A stretch of DNA of 64,000 nucleotides from Methylophilaceae bacterium. Lineage in GTDB: Bacteria; Pseudomonadota; Gammaproteobacteria; Burkholderiales; Methylophilaceae. The notes under the pieces are model-generated. The model was given only the letters and a program-made list of their open reading frames with translations. It was not told the origin of the DNA and did not search any database. A program made the translations under genes and the position numbers. Within the stretch, counting starts at the first letter, position 1. Each line of letters starts with the position of its first letter. Below, in pieces: positions 58,371 to 64,000 of the stretch. Where the stretch lies: positions 1 to 64,000 of the forward strand of contig JABFRO010000001.1 in NCBI GenBank assembly GCA_013141125.1. Direction: 5' to 3'.

Positions 58371-58910
58371 CTATACAATCGGATGTGTTTTAAACCAAAA
58401 GCGCGCTACTTCTGACATGACACCAACGCCATAAAAGGTTTTGACACGTAAACCTCTATCGTAGCCACGGTGATAAAGTGCCCGCATACAGCGCTCACCG
58501 AACAGGTGTTGCGCGAGCAATTGACTCATTTCCCGGGTGTGACCGAAAGGCGCTACCCAATCCAGAATCCACATGCGGTCGCCGCTATTCCAGTCGTCTT
58601 GTGGCATAGTGAATGATGGATTCTTGATATATCGACTTTCAGCGTCTGCGCTCAGATTTGCCCATGACAGATAAAAAACGGGTTTTCCATGTTCCGAGAC
58701 TAGAATGTATTGCTGATTTTTTAGAGCGGGCAAAAGCAGTGTGGATAACATATGCAAGGGTAGTTCTCGATGTTTTTGGGAATGCATCCACAACCAGATA
58801 GCGGAGCCGAAGACCTCGGCTTCCGTCCATGTGGCATTGGTTTGGTCGGAGCGAAATCGCTCTGCGGATAAAACACCAGGGGCGATAACATCGAGTGTGC
58901 CAAATTTCAT
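58371..58910 (-). CDS. CdiC/HlyC-like toxin-activating lysine acyltransferase
   Basis: 179 residues of the RTX toxin acyltransferase family: EVFGSAIWLWMHSQKHRELP with the catalytic His region, YLSWANLSADAE, and GDRMWILDWVAPFGH. HlyC attaches fatty acids to lysines of pro-haemolysin. Relatives (CdiC/TamA-like) occur between cdiB and cdiA in some CDI loci and may modify CdiA. That position is exactly what is seen here. Confidence 0.85.
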   Translation of the reverse strand: MKFGTLDVIAPGVLSAERFRSDQTNATWTEAEVFGSAIWLWMHSQKHRELPLHMLSTLLLPALKNQQYILVSEHGKPVFYLSWANLSADAESRYIKNPSFTMPQDDWNSGDRMWILDWVAPFGHTREMSQLLAQHLFGERCMRALYHRGYDRGLRVKTFYGVGVMSEVARFWFKTHPIV

Positions 58911-59077
58911 CTTAAGTTCCCCAGTAAAAGCTTTTAGGGTGCTTCAATAAATGTCAGTTTCAAAGCCAAACAAGGCGCGGGCAAAAAATTGCGACGCGGT
59001 ATATATTTGATATGTAAGGAGTAATTTTTTGTGAGCAACGCAGTGTGGCGACGATTGTGCATTTATAGAAGTGCCCT

Positions 59078-60919
59078 TTAGTAAGACCAACTTAAATTAA
59101 AACCAGCGCTAGAGTCAGATGTCGCAAATCCTGCGGGCTTGCTGATGGGCTTGCCGATGAATACGTCATAGTAAAATCCGCTTAACCATCTCGATCCTGA
59201 GGCTTGTCCATTGCCACGCAAGCCTATGACGGTACCTGCCAAATGCTTGCCTGCCAGTGAGGCACTGGATTGGCCATCAACCACGCCATAATCCAACCCC
59301 CAGTAAAGGGCTTGCCCGAATTGCGCAATCGGTACCATCAGTTCGTTGCGTAAAAGCCAGCCGTTATCGGCAATTAGTGTTTGTTGGCCATCAAAACCAC
59401 GTACTGTGAATCGGCTGCCAATGCTGAAGCGATCTTGTGGCGTGAGTGGGGTGAAGTTGGTTTGGCCACGCAAATTGGCGCTGTATTGCAAGGTTTGCTT
59501 GCCCCAGGGCGTTTTGATTTCCCACGGTACGCCAAGATTCAAATCACCAATGAGCATCGCCATGCGCGATGTACCTTCACCAAAACTCTCCTCAGGGGCT
59601 TTCAGCGCATGTTGTGCGCCGGTTCCGCGTTTGTAGGCCAAGTTGTAATCCAGAACCGCTTTGCCCAGAAACCAACTTTGATTGAGCCCAAGCTCCCATC
59701 CTGCGGTACGGCGGCGCTGCACTTCAATCTCTGTATCATCAATAAAATTGCTGGATTTGCGAAAGAAGCCTTTCAATGAGGCGGAGGTTTTATTGAGGCT
59801 ATTGCGAAACAATAGCCGTGATATTTTGACTTCCGCATTCTGGCTATGGCCACTGAATACATAGTTTTGGCTGGCACCTGCAACCGTTTGGTGAAAATCA
59901 TTGGAAGAAGTCGTGCTGCTGAGTAAGTAATAGCCCCAAGGGATGGAGTAATGGGCAGAATAACCGCTATTGCCTCGACCGCCCGGAATGCCGCCACCAA
60001 GGTCATGATTGAAATTCACATAAAACAAATCATTCAACGCCAGCAAGTTATCGCCTGATAGCGTTATACCGCCTTGATATTTGCCTGTGCTACTTGATCC
60101 GCTATCATCTAGAGTAAAAGACACTCTGATGGGTAAGCGTTGATGGTAACGAATAACCAGATCACTCAAGCCCGGTTGCGCTGGCAGTGGCGTTGCGGAT
60201 GGAGCATAGTCTGGATCGGCAAACGCAGGTTCAATTTGAATATCGGCTTCAGCACTGGGTACACGTTTGAGGTTTTCCAAACCTTGTTCAATATCGCGCA
60301 AATTAAGAATGTCGCCTTTACCCGCAGGTAATGTATTCCAGGCGCTGACACGTTGGCTGGAATCCGATGTAAAACGAATCGCATGTACCCGCCCGGGAAT
60401 AATGGTGAGTTGCAATATGCCGGTTTTTAAATCCTGTGGCGCGGCTAATACACGAGTGGTGACAAAGCCTTTGGCAATAATGCCATTTTGAACGCGTGCC
60501 ATGACAGCATTGATGCCTATAGCACCGAGGCAGCTGCCTAAAATAGCTTTGTTTTGTACCTTGGATGAATGGCTATGCGCCAGCACTTTATCGAGTGCAA
60601 ACTGAAATTGGTGAGCGCTATCGCCAGTCAATTCAATTTTGGAAAGGGTGAAGCAAGGAGATTCGTGGTCGGGTATGTCATCCGTGCTGGCAGATGCGGC
60701 ACTTTTGATTTTTTCGGCGGCATTGTGAACATCAGGTTTGATTTCAAGCTGCTGACGCAGTAAACGTTGACGCTCTTGTTGACGGATTTGTTCCTGAATG
60801 TTTGCATCGGCTGGATTGAGGTCGGCGGCGATTACGCTGGGCGGCAGCATTATGAAAATGAATAGCAAGCCGTGCTTAAACGGCTGTATTTTTATAGAGG
60901 CTATTTTGCTCGACATCAT
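59078..60919 (-). CDS. cdiB: CdiB-like two-partner secretion outer-membrane transporter
   Basis: 613 residues of the ShlB/FhaC/CdiB family. Signal peptide (to VIAADL), a Gln/Arg-rich helix (IQEQIRQQERQRLLRQQ), POTRA-type region (SPCFTLSKIELTGD; GLENLKRVPSAEADIQIEP), then the beta-barrel with TLDDSGSSSTGKYQGGITLSGDN, FTVRGFDGQQTLIADNGWLL (VRGY-type lid motif) and a final Tyr. It exports CdiA. Confidence 0.9.
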   Translation of the reverse strand: MMSSKIASIKIQPFKHGLLFIFIMLPPSVIAADLNPADANIQEQIRQQERQRLLRQQLEIKPDVHNAAEKIKSAASASTDDIPDHESPCFTLSKIELTGDSAHQFQFALDKVLAHSHSSKVQNKAILGSCLGAIGINAVMARVQNGIIAKGFVTTRVLAAPQDLKTGILQLTIIPGRVHAIRFTSDSSQRVSAWNTLPAGKGDILNLRDIEQGLENLKRVPSAEADIQIEPAFADPDYAPSATPLPAQPGLSDLVIRYHQRLPIRVSFTLDDSGSSSTGKYQGGITLSGDNLLALNDLFYVNFNHDLGGGIPGGRGNSGYSAHYSIPWGYYLLSSTTSSNDFHQTVAGASQNYVFSGHSQNAEVKISRLLFRNSLNKTSASLKGFFRKSSNFIDDTEIEVQRRRTAGWELGLNQSWFLGKAVLDYNLAYKRGTGAQHALKAPEESFGEGTSRMAMLIGDLNLGVPWEIKTPWGKQTLQYSANLRGQTNFTPLTPQDRFSIGSRFTVRGFDGQQTLIADNGWLLRNELMVPIAQFGQALYWGLDYGVVDGQSSASLAGKHLAGTVIGLRGNGQASGSRWLSGFYYDVFIGKPISKPAGFATSDSSAGFNLSWSY

Positions 60920-60999
60920 TCAGGTGCTCTTTACAAAAATTGACACAGCATCCTTGCTAACGTCAACTGGAGCAGTTTCTTGAATGTTTTTTTCTGTGG

Positions 61000-61335
61000 C
61001 TAATATTTAGCCGGAACTCCTTTCTTCAGCAACTCTTTGCTTAAATCGCGCGCGCCGTTGGCTATATAGGATTCTGGATGGATGCGGCAGTACTCATCTG
61101 TCCACAATTCAATGGATTGAATTTCGGTTTGATTGAGAATGATGTCGTTTGATTTCCAGCCGATTGCACTGAGATAGCCAACTAACCAGGTGGTGTTAAG
61201 CGCGCGTTGTTCTGGCTTTGATCTGCCGGAAAACCAGTAACTGCAGGAGATGGCTCCCTTGATTTCAATAGCACTGGCGTGATTAGCCTGTAGTAACAAC
61301 AGGCTGGTGAATAGTATGGTAAGGCATTTGTTCAT
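61000..61335 (-). CDS. Small secreted protein, Rap1a/HdeA-like by pattern
   Basis: 111 residues with a signal peptide (to SAIEI, about 22). The mature part of about 85 residues has SCSYWFSG, WLVGYLSAIGWKSN and IELWTDEYCRIHPESYIANGA, with a pair of cysteines 60 apart that could form one disulfide. The layout resembles small periplasmic Rap1a-type helical proteins. No function is assigned. Confidence 0.65.
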   Translation of the reverse strand: MNKCLTILFTSLLLLQANHASAIEIKGAISCSYWFSGRSKPEQRALNTTWLVGYLSAIGWKSNDIILNQTEIQSIELWTDEYCRIHPESYIANGARDLSKELLKKGVPAKY

Positions 61336-61363
61336 GGTGAAGTGTAGTCAACGGCTTGGTCGT

Positions 61364-62449
61364 TCATAGCGCTGACGTAATAATTCCGCCACCCAGGCAC
61401 ACATTACTTTCATATACGACCACCGATTGTCCTGGCGTAATCGCCCATTGTTTTTGCCCGAAGCGAATTTCGGTAAGATCCTCTTCCAGTTTATCAATCT
61501 CACAGGGCGCATCAGGCTGACGATAGCGGGTTTTGGCGGCATAAACCCAGTGCGTTTCTGGTGGCGTGCCAGAAATCCAGTGCAGCTGGCTGGCTTGCAG
61601 GCCGTCATTGAACAGCAGTGGATGATCGTGGCCTTGCACCACGATGAGCACATTACGTTGCATGTCTTTGCCCGCCACAAACCAGGGTTCGCCGTTACTG
61701 ATCTTGGAGCCACCTATCTTCAGGCCTTGGCGCTGACCCAGCGTGTAGTACATCAAGCCTTCATGCTGGCCAACCACCAGACCTTCCGGGGTAAGCATTT
61801 CACCCGGCTGGCGCGGTAAATATTGGCTCAAAAATTCTTGAAACGGACGTTCGCCTATGAAGCAGATGCCGGTAGAGTCTTTTTTCTCACTGGTAGACAA
61901 ACCCGCCTGACGTGCTATTTCCCGCACTTCACGTTTAAGTAAATGTCCCAATGGAAATAGTGTTTTGGAAAGCTGTGCCTGATTTAAGCGGTATAAAAAA
62001 TAGCTTTGATCCTTGCTGCCATCTTCGGCTTTGAGCAGTTGAAACAAGCCGTACTTTTCCCTTACTTGGGCGTAATGTCCGGTGGCAATTAAATCCGCGC
62101 CCATGTGCATGGCGTGGTCTAAAAAAGCTTTGAATTTGATTTCGGAGTTGCACAGAATATCCGGGTTGGGCGTGCGCCCCGCTTGATATTCCTGCAAAAA
62201 ATTAGCGAATACGGTTTCCTTATATTCCTTGCTGAAATTGACAGCTTCAATTTCAATATCAAGTTTATCGGCTACGGAGACGGCATCAATCAAATCCTGT
62301 TTGGATGAGCAGTATTCGTCGGTGTCGTCACCTTCCCAGTTTTTCATGAAGAGGCCGATGACTTCATAGCCTTGTTGTTTTAATAATAAGGCGGCGACTG
62401 AGGAATCAACGCCGCCGGATAGGCCGACAACTACACGTTTTTTTTGCAT
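61364..62449 (-). CDS. mnmA: MnmA, tRNA-specific 2-thiouridylase
   Basis: 361 residues, full length. PP-loop [13 protein letters not shown] near residue 10; catalytic cysteines in [10 protein letters not shown] (about 101) and [12 protein letters not shown] (about 196). C-terminal domains bind tRNA. It makes s2U34 in tRNA Lys, Glu and Gln using sulfur from IscS/TusE. It is followed upstream on the strand by the Nudix gene, 14 bases away. Confidence 0.97.
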   Translation of the reverse strand: MQKKRVVVGLSGGVDSSVAALLLKQQGYEVIGLFMKNWEGDDTDEYCSSKQDLIDAVSVADKLDIEIEAVNFSKEYKETVFANFLQEYQAGRTPNPDILCNSEIKFKAFLDHAMHMGADLIATGHYAQVREKYGLFQLLKAEDGSKDQSYFLYRLNQAQLSKTLFPLGHLLKREVREIARQAGLSTSEKKDSTGICFIGERPFQEFLSQYLPRQPGEMLTPEGLVVGQHEGLMYYTLGQRQGLKIGGSKISNGEPWFVAGKDMQRNVLIVVQGHDHPLLFNDGLQASQLHWISGTPPETHWVYAAKTRYRQPDAPCEIDKLEEDLTEIRFGQKQWAITPGQSVVVYESNVCLGGGIITSAL

Positions 62450-62462
62450 AAATTTATTAGGC

Positions 62463-62906
62463 TTATAAATGGGTAATCACAGAGAGTGGAAAACGTTGAC
62501 CCGCCAGATAGTCTTCCACGCAACGCAACACTTGTGGGCTGCGATGCATAGCGGCACTGGCGCGGATTTCATCCGGACTTAGCCATACGGTGCGAATGAT
62601 CCCATCATCCAGCGGCTGTTCCGGTTTGTGGTTGGAAGCGCTACCGATAAATGCAAAACGCATATAAGTCAGATCCTTGTTGGGATGTCGCCATTGATAA
62701 ACGCCGAGCAATGCCTCCGGCGTGAATTCATAGGCCGTTTCTTCTAGGGCTTCGCGTATGGTCGCCTGTATCAGGGTTTCTCCATCTTCCAGATGCCCGG
62801 CCGGCTGGTTCAAGCGTATACCTTCTGCTGTTTCTTCTTCTACCAGTAAAAATTTACCATTTTGTTCAACAATGGCAGCGACTGTGGTGTTGGGTTTCCA
62901 GATCAT
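62463..62906 (-). CDS. Nudix hydrolase (NudJ-like)
   Basis: 147 residues. Nudix box: [24 protein letters not shown], i.e. Gx5Ex7REUxEE. The start [24 protein letters not shown] matches NudJ-type phosphatases of HMP-PP/NTPs. The gene pair with mnmA is common in proteobacteria. Confidence 0.9.
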   Translation of the reverse strand: MIWKPNTTVAAIVEQNGKFLLVEEETAEGIRLNQPAGHLEDGETLIQATIREALEETAYEFTPEALLGVYQWRHPNKDLTYMRFAFIGSASNHKPEQPLDDGIIRTVWLSPDEIRASAAMHRSPQVLRCVEDYLAGQRFPLSVITHL

Positions 62907-62953
62907 AATTATTTTAGCAACGAAGTTAAGAACTGATTCTACAGGCTAGACGC

Positions 62954-63589
62954 TTAAGAAACCAGTTTGGGAAACAAGCCAGCCAAGCCGTGCGCGATAA
63001 ACTCGACTGCCATGGCGGCCAATATTAGCCCCATTAGGCGGGTCACAATGTTGATGCCGATAGTACCCAATCTACGCGCAATTCTTACTGATAATCTGAG
63101 CGTTATCCAAATGAGTAAACAAATGACGGCAACGGGTAGAGCGAGTGAAACATGCCCCAAAAAACTGCCACTTTGCTGTGCGGAAATAATCATGCTACTG
63201 ATTGCGCCGGGGCCGGCTAACAGCGGAATGCTGAGTGGTACAATGGCTATGGCTTCACGGTCTGCCACAGCGATGGCCTCTTCTTTGGTCTGGCGGGTAT
63301 CGCTCTGCTTGGCGTGCATCATGGAGATGGCAATCAGCATGAGCAAAACACCGCCGCCGACCTGAAAAGAGGGAATGCTGATACTGAAAAAATCCAGAAT
63401 GCGGTCACCCAATAGCGCGGCAGTTACCAGCACAATAAATACTGTAATAGCAACGGTTTTTGCCGTCTCCGCGCGATGCTGTTCTGTCCAGCCATCGGTG
63501 GCGCTGATGAAAATTGGCAAAGCACCGACAGGATTAACAATCGCAAACAACGCGATGCCGATTTTGAATAAATAGGTCCATTCAGTCAT
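62954..63589 (-). CDS. MarC-family integral membrane protein
   Basis: 211 residues, six membrane helices: FKIGIALFAIVNPVGALPIF (the NPVG motif), GPGAISSMIISAQQSG, ITLRLSVRIARRLGTIG. MarC/UPF0056 proteins have no agreed function. It is unrelated to the multiple-resistance role once suggested. Confidence 0.9.
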   Translation of the reverse strand: MTEWTYLFKIGIALFAIVNPVGALPIFISATDGWTEQHRAETAKTVAITVFIVLVTAALLGDRILDFFSISIPSFQVGGGVLLMLIAISMMHAKQSDTRQTKEEAIAVADREAIAIVPLSIPLLAGPGAISSMIISAQQSGSFLGHVSLALPVAVICLLIWITLRLSVRIARRLGTIGINIVTRLMGLILAAMAVEFIAHGLAGLFPKLVS

Positions 63590-63637
63590 GATTTTGGTTT
63601 GATGTGCCTAATGTAATGATTAATTTAGGAGTAAAAA

Positions 63638-64000
63638 ATGAGTAAGGTGTTAATTCCATTAGCCCAGGGCTGCGAAGAGCTGGAAGCCGTTACCGTGGCC
63701 GACATCTTACGCCGTGCCGGTGTGGATGTCTTGCTGGCGGGTTTAAATAGCGGGGGGGTACGTTGCAGCCGTGGCGTTGTGTTGCTGCCGGATATATTGT
63801 TGGACGATGTGTTGGCACAAACTTTTGATATGGTGGTTTTACCTGGCGGTATGCCGGGTTCCGAGCATTTGAAAAATGATCTGCGGGTGCAGGATATACT
63901 GAAAAAAACCGCGGCGCAGGGTGGTTATATAGCGGCCATCTGCGCCGCGCCCATGGCGTTACATGCGGCTGGTTTGTTGCAAGGTAAAGCCGTTACCAGC
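63638..64000 (+). CDS. DJ-1/PfpI family protein (partial, runs off the window)
   Basis: 121 codons visible from ATG 63638 (TAGGAG upstream). KVLIPLAQGCEELEAVTVADIL, MVVLPGGMPGSEHL and AAICAAPMAL show the family core; the nucleophile-elbow Cys is in AICAAP and the partner Glu in CEELEA. DJ-1/YajL-like proteins act in oxidative or glycation stress. The C-terminal third is beyond the window. Confidence 0.92.
   Translation, partial: MSKVLIPLAQGCEELEAVTVADILRRAGVDVLLAGLNSGGVRCSRGVVLLPDILLDDVLAQTFDMVVLPGGMPGSEHLKNDLRVQDILKKTAAQGGYIAAICAAPMALHAAGLLQGKAVTS

Overview
The window comes from a Gram-negative methylotroph. It carries both known types of PQQ methanol dehydrogenase in adjacent gene clusters: a lanthanide-type XoxF (active-site D-Y-D) and a calcium-type MxaF (D-F-A) with its small subunit and the maturation series mxaR-S-A-C-K-L-D. 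Housekeeping neighbours (RNB ribonuclease, DksA-like protein, THUMP methyltransferase, MnmA-Nudix, a Chp array) fit a beta-proteobacterium such as a Methylophilaceae relative. A gamma-proteobacterial methylotroph cannot be excluded from sequence alone.

Layout. 0-3.6 kb: a large PAS-rich chemoreceptor. 3.8-11.5 kb: small regulators, an RNB ribonuclease, a Phd/MazF-like toxin-antitoxin pair, a decayed spermidine-synthase-like gene, a THUMP methyltransferase, a MazG-like pyrophosphohydrolase and a frameshifted AraC regulator. 11.5-16.4 kb (minus): a seven-gene signalling operon with roadblock/LC7 protein, Aer-like PAS protein, cytoplasmic PhnD-like binding protein, TPR protein, receiver-like protein, MglA-like small GTPase and a further unknown protein. 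16.5-23.1 kb (plus, divergent): a Pil-Chp-type chemosensory operon (pilG, pilI, pilJ, chpA). The two divergent operons look like one sensory/polarity system and are the best candidate here for an undescribed system.

23.1-33.3 kb (minus): histidine kinase, LuxR-type response regulator, xoxF, an XoxJ fused to ankyrin repeats, xoxG, a secreted YHS-like protein, two beta-propellers, an MxaD-like protein and a SoxYZ-like carrier. 33.3-35.6 kb: repeats, an HNH endonuclease and a decaying HigBA-type pair. 35.6-45.5 kb (plus): mxaFJGI and mxaRSACKLD. MxaI has lost both cysteines of the family disulfide. The two clusters lie back to back, with a two-component pair heading the xox side, as expected for a metal-dependent switch.

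45.5-50.2 kb is an insertion-sequence graveyard (a broken IS3 element, a GST pseudogene, a truncated IS110, an IS4-type element) directly behind mxaD. 50.2-60.9 kb (minus) is a contact-dependent inhibition locus of cdiB-cdiC-cdiA-cdiI type with an ART-like toxin tip; cdiA is split by one frameshift. 61-64 kb is ordinary housekeeping: mnmA, a Nudix gene, a MarC-family gene and the start of a DJ-1/PfpI gene that runs off the window.

Several genes are broken by single-base changes in short homopolymers (RNB, spermidine-synthase-like, AraC, IS3, IS4, cdiA), while many very long ORFs are intact. Whether these are real lesions or residual sequencing errors cannot be decided from the sequence.
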